A stretch of 15,604 nucleotides of DNA, taken from the NCBI GenBank assembly GCA_035316885.1, contig DATHII010000280.1, positions 1-15,604 of the forward strand, given 5' to 3'. Below are positions 1-6,358 of the stretch, piece by piece. The notes beneath the pieces were generated by a model. That model was not told where the DNA came from. It saw only the letters and a list, made by a program, of their open reading frames with translations, and did no database searches. Numbering within the stretch: position 1 is the first letter of the stretch; each line of letters starts with the position of its first letter. This DNA is from DASRTE01 sp035316885 (GTDB taxonomy: Bacteria; Actinomycetota; Actinomycetes; Jiangellales; Jiangellaceae). A program made the translations under genes and the position numbers.

Positions 1-634
1 TGCACCGTGGTGCGTGCTCATCAACACGCCGCAGGGGCCCGCCGCCGCCCGCCGGTCGAGTTCGCCGGGCAGGTGACCGACGGTCCGGGTCCGGATACGG
101 GGGGCTTGGTCGAATGACAAGAATCCCGGCACCGATCGGGAGGCGCTGGGCCGCTCCCGCGGCGGGTTGACCACCAAGATCCACCTCGCCGCCGACACCC
201 GATGTCGTCCGGTGTCGCGGGTGACCACGCCCGGGCAACGCAATGACGCGGTCGTCTTCGACCAGTTGATGGCCGGCATCCGGATCCGGCGTGCCGGTCG
301 GGGTCGGCCCCGCACCCGGCCCAACCGTGTCCTGGGCGACAAGGCCTATTCCAGTCGCGCCATCCGCTCCCACCTGCGCCGACGCGGAGTCACAGCGACC
401 ATCGCCGAGCCTGCCGACCAGCGACACCACCGCGCCCGACGCGGCCGGCAAGGCGGCCGACCGCCCCGATTCGACCGCCAGCGCTACCAGCAGCGCAACA
501 CCGTCGAACGCTGCATCAACAAGCTCAAACAGTTCCGTGCCGTCGCCACTCGCTACGACAAACGCGAATACATCTACCGCGGCACCATCGACGTCGCCTC
601 AATCAAGATCTGGCTCCGCGACCCCGTCCCATGA
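1..634 (+). pseudogene. IS5-family DDE transposase, partial, read in two frames
   Basis: Cuts and rejoins DNA for movement of the surrounding IS. In frame 1 (1-117) the text reads TVVRAHQHAAGAR, the usual segment holding the first catalytic Asp region, then meets a TGA at 115-117. The rest is in frame 2, from about 86 to 634. It includes DKNPGTDREALGRSRGG just before TTKIHLAAD, then VLGDKAYSSRAIR (second catalytic Asp), and the C-terminal NTVERCINKLKQFRAVATRYDKR with the catalytic Glu, ending WLRDPVP. The change of frame between about 45 and 90 is either a programmed frameshift, as used by several IS5 groups, or an inactivating indel. An ATG at 164-166 does not exist; the first start-like codon in frame 2 is a TTG at 167, which lies mid-domain and is unlikely to be the true start. 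The N-terminus is cut by the window edge. Confidence 0.7.
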
Positions 635-639
635 TCCAC

Positions 640-650
640 GGGACACGCCC
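640..650 (-). repeat. Probable right terminal inverted repeat of the IS
   Basis: GGGACACGCCC lies six bases after the transposase stop. Read from outside inwards it is GGGCGTGTCCC, the form common at the ends of actinobacterial IS5-type elements. Its partner would be beyond the left window edge, so pairing cannot be shown here. Confidence 0.55.
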
Positions 651-937
651 TAGTTGTCGCCGCGCCAGGCTTCGACGCCTTCCCGGCGGCCACCACGGCG
701 GCGGCGACCCAAACCAGAGTACCGGCCCACGACCAGCCCAAGGTCGCGTTGAGCACCATGCCGGCGAGCAGTGCCGTGGACAGGTAGGTGCAGGGCGGGG
801 TCTGCGCCAAGTCCGCGACCCACGGTTGCGGAGCCGAGCTCGCGGCCGACCCGGCGCTTTGCCCAGACCAGCGCCCGGACCGAGTCGACGGCGATACATG
901 CCGCCAAGGCGAAGAACGCAATGGCGGTCAGGCGCAT
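650..937 (-). pseudogene. Decayed CDF-type cation transporter remnant
   Basis: Two reverse-strand frames together give a recognisable short, hydrophobic cation-transporter-like sequence. From an ATG at 937 one frame reads MRLTAIAFFALAACIAVDSV and then AKRRVGRELGSATV. At about 820 the homology moves to another frame, with TPPCTYLSTALLAGMVLNAT and then LGWSWAGTLVWVAAAVVAAGKA. At about 677 it returns to the first frame for VEAWRGDN, followed by TAG. Intact members of this cation diffusion facilitator-like family carry about 25 extra residues between the first membrane segment and AKRR, so there is an internal deletion as well as two compensating frameshifts. The TAG stop is part of the CTAG at the IS junction, so the IS may have cut off the last Cys-rich codons. 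The family is named from remembered sequence patterns, and the pseudogene state is read directly. Confidence 0.65.
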
Positions 938-1082
938 CGTGCGTGGCCGCTCCCGCCCCTCAGCGTGCACTCCGCCGACTCGGCGCGATGCCCTGACTGT
1001 GGCAGGGAGCATCCGCGTGGGTCTACGGCGTCGACAGGGCCTCCGCGCCAAATTCCGATCGAGGGGATGTTGCTGGGAGTCG

Positions 1083-1103
1083 CCGGGCCGAAGACGGCCG
1101 GGT
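1083..1103 (-). terminator. Hairpin downstream of the regulator gene, possible terminator
   Basis: Reading the reverse strand after the regulator stop, CCGGCCG-TCTT-CGGCCcGG forms a stem of seven pairs with one bulged C; its core GGCCG/CGGCC is at 1086-1090 and 1095-1099. It lies 20-35 nt past the stop. There is no T-run, so this is at best a U-tract-free actinobacterial terminator. Confidence 0.35.
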
Positions 1104-1119
1104 TCCAGGAGGTCTCGGG

Positions 1120-2964
1120 CTACCCGGAGGTGACGATCCCGAACTCGTGGATCTTGCGGTAGATCGTGGCCCGGGACATGCCCAGCGCCTTCGCGGCCTT
1201 CGCCTTGTTGCCGCGGGCGTCCACCAGGCTCTGCGTGATGGCGTCGCGCTCCATCGACTCCAACGGGCTAAGGAGCCGGCGGCTGAGGGCCCCGGTTTCG
1301 GGGGGCAGGTCGTGCGGCTGGATCATTCCGGTGCGGCGGTGCTGCACGACCTGGCGCAGGGTCTGGAAGACCTGCTCGACGTTGCCGGGCCAGTTGGAAC
1401 GCATCAGCATCTGCAGTACTTCCGGCGAGCACGTCAGCTGGCCCTGGTAGCCGAGCCGCGCGACGAAGAAGGGCGCGAGTTGCTGGATGTCCTCGACATG
1501 GTGACGCAGCGGTGGGACGTCCACCGTGCTCGGGAAAAGCCGCAGCAGGCGAGCGAGATCCTTGCTCTGCGCGCCGAGGCCGAGCGTCACTGCGACCCAG
1601 ACGGCGCGCTGACCGTCGGCTTTTGTGGGCTCCTGCAGGGCGGCTATCAGGGAGCGTAGGTGCACACCGTCGAGTCGGTCGGGGTGCCGGATGACCACGC
1701 TCCCGGCGTGGTCGTCGCCGTTCTCATCCACGAGAGCCCGGCGAGCCGATGCCAGCCAACGCTGATCGGTCACGTCTGCCGCGTCGAGCACGGTGAACCG
1801 CCCGCCGGGATTCCGGCGCTGGTGCACCGCACGCAAGATGGCCAGCTTACCCACTCCGGGCTCGCCAGCGAGGGCCACCCACTCACCGGCCCGGTAGGCG
1901 TTCTCCACCTCGTCACAGGCCCGACGCCACAGAGCGCCGGATCCGAGGAGACCCGGGAGGAGCATCCTCGCTGCCGGACCGCCGTCCCGCCTCTTCGGCA
2001 TGCTGATCTCGGCCACCTTCGCGTGGATGACGCCCCCGGGCAGCAGCGGCGCGCCCAGCGACCGGGTGTACATCCGAAGCCTCATGCCGGTCGGCAGATC
2101 GACCATCACCGACCTGCGGCGCCCGGCGAGCGCTTCGGTGGCCTGCCGGAGCAGCGCGGCCTGGTCGGCTGGGGCGAGCACCGTTCGTGCATAGTCGTTC
2201 ATCATCACGACGTCGTTGTTCAGCGCGATGACGATACCCGGTGTACGACGACAGACGCGCAGGTATTCCTGGAGCAGCTCGATCTCCGGCGCCGCAGCGT
2301 CGGCCAGTAGCGACTGTCGGATCTGAACGGCGGTGGTCTTGGCGAGTGTCATCAACAGGGGACCGGCGTCGGAACGCCAGCAGGTCAAATCCACTGCGCC
2401 GACGGTCTTGCCCGAGATCGGGTGCTGGATCGGTACGCCGGCGCACGCCAGGTCCTCGAGATCCTCCGCGTAGTGCTCGTGACCGAACACATGCATCGGC
2501 TGGCCGCCCTCGAGAGCCGTGCCGATCCCGTTGGTGCCCACGAACTCCTCTGCATAGCTGAAGCCGGGAGCGAGCTGCACCGTGTCAAGGTGGCGCGCCA
2601 GGTTGGCGTCCCCCGTGAGCCGGGACAGGACCAGCCCAGCCTGGTCGGTGAGCACGATGCTGATCGGCTGTCCGGCCAACTCCTCGTGCAGCTGGCGCAG
2701 CACCGGTTCGGCGCTGCGGCTCAGTGGGGTGTCAAGGTTCTGGTCGCGGATGTACCGCATCTCGATGCGGTCCGCGGCGACGTTGCTCTCACGGGATCGC
2801 CACCACGAGGCGAGGATGGGCTCGCGCACTCGACCCGGCTCGACCGGCTCGGCGGTGAGGAAGCGCACTCGGGTATCGGCGAGTCCGTCGCCGTCCGTCT
2901 GGATGGGTTTGCCGGATGATGCGGGCCGCATGGCATCCCCCGTCTCTCCGGTGCCTGTCTCCAT
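1120..2964 (-). CDS. mimR: AcoR/MimR-like GAF-AAA+-Fis transcriptional activator of the monooxygenase operon
   Basis: A 614-residue regulator transcribed away from the operon, as expected for its activator. The order is an N-terminal conserved segment (about 45-100), a GAF-type sensor (about 100-215; NGIGTA at 145-150, GAVDLT at 189-194), an AAA+ domain with P-loop GEPGVGK (367-373) and WPGNVE (525-530), and a Fis-type helix-turn-helix (about 585-606, KAAKALGMSRATIYRKI). The AAA+ core is odd: the sigma-54 contact motif GAFTGA is absent, and the Walker B position reads SVVIRHPDRL (422-431) without the usual Asp-Glu. This agrees with the lack of sigma-54 in Actinobacteria. In mycobacteria the homologue MimR is required for mimABCD expression. 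Start: ATG at 2964 has no clear ribosome site, whereas ATG at 2931 has GGAGAGACGGGGG just upstream, so a 603-residue product is equally possible. The symbol is by synteny and domain match. Confidence 0.85.
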   Translation of the reverse strand: METGTGETGDAMRPASSGKPIQTDGDGLADTRVRFLTAEPVEPGRVREPILASWWRSRESNVAADRIEMRYIRDQNLDTPLSRSAEPVLRQLHEELAGQPISIVLTDQAGLVLSRLTGDANLARHLDTVQLAPGFSYAEEFVGTNGIGTALEGGQPMHVFGHEHYAEDLEDLACAGVPIQHPISGKTVGAVDLTCWRSDAGPLLMTLAKTTAVQIRQSLLADAAAPEIELLQEYLRVCRRTPGIVIALNNDVVMMNDYARTVLAPADQAALLRQATEALAGRRRSVMVDLPTGMRLRMYTRSLGAPLLPGGVIHAKVAEISMPKRRDGGPAARMLLPGLLGSGALWRRACDEVENAYRAGEWVALAGEPGVGKLAILRAVHQRRNPGGRFTVLDAADVTDQRWLASARRALVDENGDDHAGSVVIRHPDRLDGVHLRSLIAALQEPTKADGQRAVWVAVTLGLGAQSKDLARLLRLFPSTVDVPPLRHHVEDIQQLAPFFVARLGYQGQLTCSPEVLQMLMRSNWPGNVEQVFQTLRQVVQHRRTGMIQPHDLPPETGALSRRLLSPLESMERDAITQSLVDARGNKAKAAKALGMSRATIYRKIHEFGIVTSG

Positions 2965-3006
2965 ACGCTACGTGGCGCGCGGACTCTGGCGTTACGTCAC
3001 CTTGTC

Positions 3007-3012
3007 AACATA
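3007..3012 (-). promoter_or_regulatory. Possible -10 box for the regulator gene
   Basis: On the reverse strand TATGTT (3012 to 3007) resembles a -10 hexamer and would place a transcript start near 3000, about 36 nt before ATG 2964. The palindrome at 3039-3053 would then be centred near -46, suggesting autoregulation. No convincing -35 is seen at the matching distance. An overlapping reverse-strand TTGACA (3008-3003) looks like a -35 but lacks a good -10 downstream. Confidence 0.25.
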
Positions 3013-3038
3013 ATCTCCGATCGTTCGCGTTCGCGACT

Positions 3039-3053
3039 GTCTCAAATTGAGAC
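3039..3053. promoter_or_regulatory. Palindromic operator, copy 1 (candidate activator site)
   Basis: GTCTCAAATTGAGAC is a perfect inverted repeat with 7-bp arms (GTCTCAA/TTGAGAC) around a single A. It lies in the divergent region, 75 bp upstream of the regulator's ATG and 126 bp upstream of the small gene at 3179. A second copy with 13 of 15 identical bases lies 419 bp away, just before mimA. Each copy is preceded by T and followed by N-TC. I infer that both are bound by the Fis-type activator encoded next door. Confidence 0.7.
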
Positions 3054-3165
3054 GTCGTTGGTCCGTCGCATCTGGTCGCGTAAGAAGCCTCTCGCTTCAC
3101 CGCCGATGCGAGCCCAGCCAAGGCAAAACGTCCGAGATGCGCCGGACATACCAGGACGAACCTAC

Positions 3166-3173
3166 AGGGAGGT
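3166..3173 (+). promoter_or_regulatory. Ribosome binding site deciding the start of the small gene
   Basis: AGGGAGGT ends five bases before the ATG at 3179. This selects that codon over in-frame upstream start-like codons in the untranslated region. Confidence 0.7.
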
Positions 3174-3178
3174 ACCCG

Positions 3179-3427
3179 ATGGACGAACCGGGCTCGCCTG
3201 ACGCCGAGACCTACAACCCGTGGAGCGTCGTCAATCTGGTCTTCCACCATCTAGCCGACCAGGGATTGCACCCCGTCCTGGGCGCCGCGGGTGACCCGGG
3301 ACCGCCGGCGGCGGCGCTGCTGGTCGCGCTCGGCATCGAGCCGGCGGCAGAGGGCAACCGGCAGGTCATGCGGGACGTACGGGAACACCTGGCGACAATC
3401 CGGACCGCCGTGCTGGGCGATTCCTGA
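3179..3427 (+). CDS. Unrecognised 82-residue protein encoded upstream of mimA
   Basis: I do not recognise a named family. The strong ribosome site ends five bases before the ATG, and codon use matches the operon. The product is acidic at the start (MDEPGSPDAETYNPW). It then has an amphipathic helix-like stretch (WSVVNLVFHHLADQGLHPVLG, residues about 15-35), a Gly/Pro-rich turn (GDPGPPAAALLVALGI), and a charged C-terminal helix (RQVMRDVREHLATIRTAVL). There is no signal peptide, membrane segment or Cys. It lies between the two copies of the operator palindrome, in the operon direction, 114 bp before the mimA ATG, so it is probably co-regulated and may be the first gene of the operon. A role as a small accessory or regulatory partner of the monooxygenase or its activator is inference only. 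Confidence 0.75.
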   Translation: MDEPGSPDAETYNPWSVVNLVFHHLADQGLHPVLGAAGDPGPPAAALLVALGIEPAAEGNRQVMRDVREHLATIRTAVLGDS

Positions 3428-3457
3428 TCCGCCGCGGCGTTGCCCTCTGTCCGGCAT

Positions 3458-3472
3458 GTCTCATGTTGAGAC
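3458..3472. promoter_or_regulatory. Palindromic operator, copy 2 (candidate activator site upstream of mimA)
   Basis: GTCTCATGTTGAGAC has 6-bp arms (GTCTCA/TGAGAC) around TGT. It matches copy 1 at 13 of 15 positions; the two differences lie in the centre. It is 70 bp upstream of the mimA ATG at 3542. A weak -10-like TGTGAT (3495-3500) lies about 30 bp after its centre, which would put the site near -42 of a start at about 3507, the usual position for an activator touching RNA polymerase. The operator call is well supported by the repeat; the promoter geometry is speculative. Confidence 0.7.
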
Positions 3473-3530
3473 TTCCGGACTCGCCAGGAAGGGGTGTGAT
3501 TGACAAGGAGAGGTATGTCGAGCCGAGCCG

Positions 3531-3536
3531 AAGGAG
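3531..3536 (+). promoter_or_regulatory. Ribosome binding site selecting mimA start 3542
   Basis: AAGGAG lies five bases before ATG 3542. The encoded N-terminus MSRQS matches that remembered for MimA/PrmA homologues. A competing AAGGAG at 3505-3510 precedes an in-frame ATG at 3515, so a nine-residue-longer form could also be made. Confidence 0.65.
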
Positions 3537-3541
3537 TGCTG

Positions 3542-5194
3542 ATGAGTCGCCAAAGCGTGGCCAAGGCTCACGAGAAGATCCAGGAACTCGCCTGGGAGCC
3601 GCTGTACCACGAGCCCGTGTCGCAGTATGGAACCGACTACACATTCCAGAAGGCCAAGAAGAAGGACCCGCTCAAGCAGGTTCTCCGGTCCTACTTCCCG
3701 ATGCAGGAAGAGAAAGACCACCGGGTCTATGGAGCTTCCGACGGAGCGATCCGCGGGAACATGTTCCGGCAGGTGCAGGAACGATGGCTCGAGTGGCAGA
3801 AGCTGTTCCTGAGCATCATCCCGCTGCCGGAGATCGCGGCGGCTCGAGCTATGCCTCTGTTGTTCCGCACCGTGCCCAATCCGGAGCTGCACAACGGCCA
3901 GGCGATCCAGATGATCGACGAGGTCCGGCACTCGACGATTCAGCAGAACCTCAAGCGCCTGTACATGAACAACTATATCGACCCGGCCGGTTTCAACAGC
4001 AGTCTGCGGAACTTCCAGAACGACTACTGCGGGACGATCGGGCGGCAGTTCGCCGAAGGGTTCATCACCGGTGACGCGATCACCGCGGCCAGCATCTACC
4101 TGACCATCGTGGCCGAGACGGCGTTCACCAACACGCTGTTCGTGGCAATGCCCGCCGAGGCCGCGGCCAACGGCGACTACCTGCTACCGACAGTGTTCCA
4201 CTCCGTCCAGTCCGATGAGTCGCGGCACATCAGCAACGGCTACGCGACCTTGCTGATGGCGTTGTCCGACGAGGGCAATCACCAGCTGCTGGAGCGCGAC
4301 TTGAGGTACGCGTGGTGGAACAACCACCGTGTGGTCGACGCCGCCATCGGAACGTTCATCGAGTACGGCACCAAGGACCGTCGCAAGGACCGTGAGAGCT
4401 ACGCCGAGATGTGGCGGCGGTGGATCTACGACGACTACTACCGCAGCTATCTGGTTCCGCTGGAGAAGTACGGCCTGGTGATCCCGCACGACCTCATCGA
4501 GGAGGCCTGGAACCAGATCTGGAACAAGGGCTACGTACACGAGGTGGCGCAGTTCTTCTGCACGGGGTGGCTGGCCAACTACTGGCGTATGGACCCGATG
4601 ACGGACAAGGACTTCGAGTGGTTCGAGTACAAGTACCCCGGCTGGTACGACAAGTATGGCGCTTGGTGGGAGAACTACGCACGGCTCTCCATTCCCAACG
4701 GGCACAACCCGATCGTGTTCGAGGACGTCGACTACCAGTACCCGCACCGCTGCTGGGTCTGCATGGTGCCGTGCCTGGTCCGTGAGGACATGGTCATGGC
4801 AGAGGTCGACGGTCAGATGCGCACCTACTGCCACGAGGCCTGCCGGTGGACGGACGTCGAGGCGTTCCGGCCGACCTTCCAGGGCCGGGAGACTCCGAAC
4901 ATGGGTCAGCTGATCGGCAAGCGCGAATGGGAGACCCTCTATCACGGCTGGAACTGGGCCGACGTGATTTCGGACATGGGTTACGTCCGCGACGACGGCA
5001 AGACCATGGTCGCGCAGCCGCACCTGGACCTTGACCCCAAGAAGATGTGGACGCTGGACCACCTGCGCCGGTGCCCGCCGTTGCAGAGCCCCAACGTGCT
5101 GCTGAACGAGATGTCGAAGGACGAGCAGCAGGCGTTCCACGCCAACTACATCCGCGGCGGCCCTGCCGGCCGATTCGCGCCTGCGGAGGCCTGA
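3542..5194 (+). CDS. mimA: Propane/phenol-type di-iron monooxygenase, oxygenase alpha subunit
   Basis: A 550-residue catalytic large subunit (also called prmA), which inserts one oxygen atom from O2 into alkanes, ketones or phenol in the cytoplasm. The six carboxylate and His ligands of the di-iron site are all visible: E97, E127 with H130 (DEVRH), E192 (AETAFT) and E226 with H229 (DESRH). Their spacing (30, 3, 62, 34, 3) equals that of soluble methane monooxygenase. T196, four residues after E192, matches the conserved active-site Thr. A C-terminal cysteine pair set, C404/C407 and C430/C434, marks a YHS-type, probably metal-binding, segment. The start is set by homology (MSRQS) and the ribosome site. 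The gene heads the operon, 96 bp before mimB with a strong hairpin between, and is probably activated from the palindrome at 3458. Phenol, acetone or propane preference cannot be read from sequence. Confidence 0.95.
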   Translation: MSRQSVAKAHEKIQELAWEPLYHEPVSQYGTDYTFQKAKKKDPLKQVLRSYFPMQEEKDHRVYGASDGAIRGNMFRQVQERWLEWQKLFLSIIPLPEIAAARAMPLLFRTVPNPELHNGQAIQMIDEVRHSTIQQNLKRLYMNNYIDPAGFNSSLRNFQNDYCGTIGRQFAEGFITGDAITAASIYLTIVAETAFTNTLFVAMPAEAAANGDYLLPTVFHSVQSDESRHISNGYATLLMALSDEGNHQLLERDLRYAWWNNHRVVDAAIGTFIEYGTKDRRKDRESYAEMWRRWIYDDYYRSYLVPLEKYGLVIPHDLIEEAWNQIWNKGYVHEVAQFFCTGWLANYWRMDPMTDKDFEWFEYKYPGWYDKYGAWWENYARLSIPNGHNPIVFEDVDYQYPHRCWVCMVPCLVREDMVMAEVDGQMRTYCHEACRWTDVEAFRPTFQGRETPNMGQLIGKREWETLYHGWNWADVISDMGYVRDDGKTMVAQPHLDLDPKKMWTLDHLRRCPPLQSPNVLLNEMSKDEQQAFHANYIRGGPAGRFAPAEA

Positions 5195-5225
5195 GGAGCG
5201 CTCGACGGATCAACCGGCATCAATC

Positions 5226-5260
5226 GGCAAGGAGGGGCTGAAGGTGGCCCCTCCTTAGCC
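5226..5260 (+). other. Strong intercistronic hairpin between mimA and mimB
   Basis: AAGGAGGGGC (5229-5238) and GCCCCTCCTT (5247-5256) form a perfect 10-bp stem with an 8-nt loop TGAAGGTG. With one bulged A it extends by three more pairs (GGC 5226-5228 with GCC 5258-5260). No T-run follows, so it is not a classical terminator. It may act as an mRNA 3'-end stabiliser, a processing site or a partial attenuator that favours mimA over downstream genes. The 5' arm also contains a Shine-Dalgarno-like core with no nearby start codon. Confidence 0.7.
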
Positions 5261-5290
5261 GCCCAATCCGCGCGCGCGACAAGGGAGCTC

Positions 5291-6358
5291 ATGAGCGAAA
5301 AGCACGTGGTGCGGTTCGAGCCGGTCGGCATCGAGATCGAGGTCGGCGAGGAGCAGACGGTCCTGCGGGCTGCCGCCGAGCAGGGAATCATGCTCATGCA
5401 CGGCTGCAAGGAAGGCCAGTGTTCGTCGTGCAAGTCCTTTGTGCTCGACGGTGACGACATAGAGCTGGACAGGTACTCGACGTTTGCGTTGCCGGACTAC
5501 GAAAGGGAGGAAGGCTTCACCCTGCTCTGCCGGGCGCACGTCTATGAAGACGTGACTATCGAGCTCCTCAATTACGACGAGGACATGATCAAGTCCGGGT
5601 TGCCGATCCAGCAGGCGGTCACGGAGGTGGTATCGATCGATCCGGTGACCGCTGACATGCGCCACGTCGTGCTCGGACTCGTTGAGCCCAAGGAGATCAA
5701 GTTCTTCCCCGGGCAGTACGTCGACATCGCGGTCCCGGGCACTGACGAGACGCGCTCCTTCTCGATGGCCAACACGTCCAGTAGGGACAGCGCGCAGCTC
5801 GAGTTCGTGATCAGGGTCTATCCGGACGGGCTGTTCTCACACTTTCTGGACACCGAACTGACGGTTGGCGATCGGCTCGACGTCACCGGTCCGTTCGGCG
5901 TTTTCACCCTGCGCGAGGGCAATGGCGACCTGATCTTCATCGGCGGCGGCGCCGGAATGGCGCCGATTCTCTGTCTCCTGCGTTCCATGGTTGAACGTGG
6001 CATCGCTCGCAAGGCCACGTACTACTACGGCGCGCGGCGCCGCCAGGACCTGTGCTTCGAGAAGGAGCTTCGTGCCCTCGAGGAATCGTTACCCGGCTTC
6101 AGTTACGTGCCGGCCCTTTCCGAGTCGGCCGAGGGCGACGGCTGGGAGGGCGAGACCGGCTTCATCACCGACGTCGTGCGGCGGAGGGAGGGACACCTCG
6201 CCGACATCGACGCGTACGTGTGCGGCCCACCACCGATGGTCGAGGCGGCAATCCCGTTGCTCGAGGATCTGGGTGTGCCGGAGAAACGCATCTACTACGA
6301 CAAGTTCACGACGACGGGTGATCCCGATTCCGCTCTAGTGATAGGAAGGGCGTCCTAA
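5291..6358 (+). CDS. mimB: Monooxygenase NADH reductase component
   Basis: A 355-residue iron-sulfur flavoprotein that passes electrons from NADH to the oxygenase. The N-terminal plant-type ferredoxin domain (about 1-95) has the 2Fe-2S ligands C39, C44, C47 and C80. The FAD domain shows RSFSMAN (155-161). The NAD domain has GGGAGMAP (218-225) and CGPPPMV (311-317), and the C-terminal part carries YYDKF (335-339). Order and length fit group-5 soluble di-iron monooxygenase reductases (PrmB/MimB). The ribosome site AAGGGAG is at 5281-5287. Its TAA stop shares one base with the mimC ATG (TAATG), so translation of the two is probably coupled. Confidence 0.95.
   Translation: MSEKHVVRFEPVGIEIEVGEEQTVLRAAAEQGIMLMHGCKEGQCSSCKSFVLDGDDIELDRYSTFALPDYEREEGFTLLCRAHVYEDVTIELLNYDEDMIKSGLPIQQAVTEVVSIDPVTADMRHVVLGLVEPKEIKFFPGQYVDIAVPGTDETRSFSMANTSSRDSAQLEFVIRVYPDGLFSHFLDTELTVGDRLDVTGPFGVFTLREGNGDLIFIGGGAGMAPILCLLRSMVERGIARKATYYYGARRRQDLCFEKELRALEESLPGFSYVPALSESAEGDGWEGETGFITDVVRRREGHLADIDAYVCGPPPMVEAAIPLLEDLGVPEKRIYYDKFTTTGDPDSALVIGRAS

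Larger units (their letters stand above)
1..650 (+). mobile_element. IS5-family insertion sequence, right part (left end outside window)
   Basis: The left edge of the window lies inside an insertion sequence. A DDE transposase of the IS5 superfamily reads rightwards and stops at 634. Six bases further on, GGGACACGCCC (640-650) has the form of the terminal inverted repeat of this IS type, and unrelated sequence (a transporter remnant) starts immediately after it. The junction reads CCCTAG, so the target may have been CTAG or TA. The left terminal repeat and the matching target duplication are not in the window, so the element's boundary is set only on the right. The IS5 assignment is by protein motif recognition. 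The exact subgroup is not determined. Confidence 0.75.

Noticed and set aside
1147..2310. Forward-strand open frames opposite the regulator (170 and 216 codons)
   Set aside because: They are antisense to a gene with clear GAF, AAA+ and Fis helix-turn-helix motifs, and they lack ribosome sites or family motifs.
2965..3541. Search for a sigma-54 -24/-12 promoter (GG-N10-GC type) upstream of mimA
   Set aside because: No convincing TGGCAC-N5-TTGC-like element was seen, in keeping with the lack of GAFTGA in the regulator and of sigma-54 in Actinobacteria.
4184..5140. Long reverse-strand open frame (318 codons) inside mimA
   Set aside because: It lies antisense to a well-supported gene, has Val/Leu/Arg/His-rich composition typical of reverse frames of GC-rich coding DNA, and shows no family motif.
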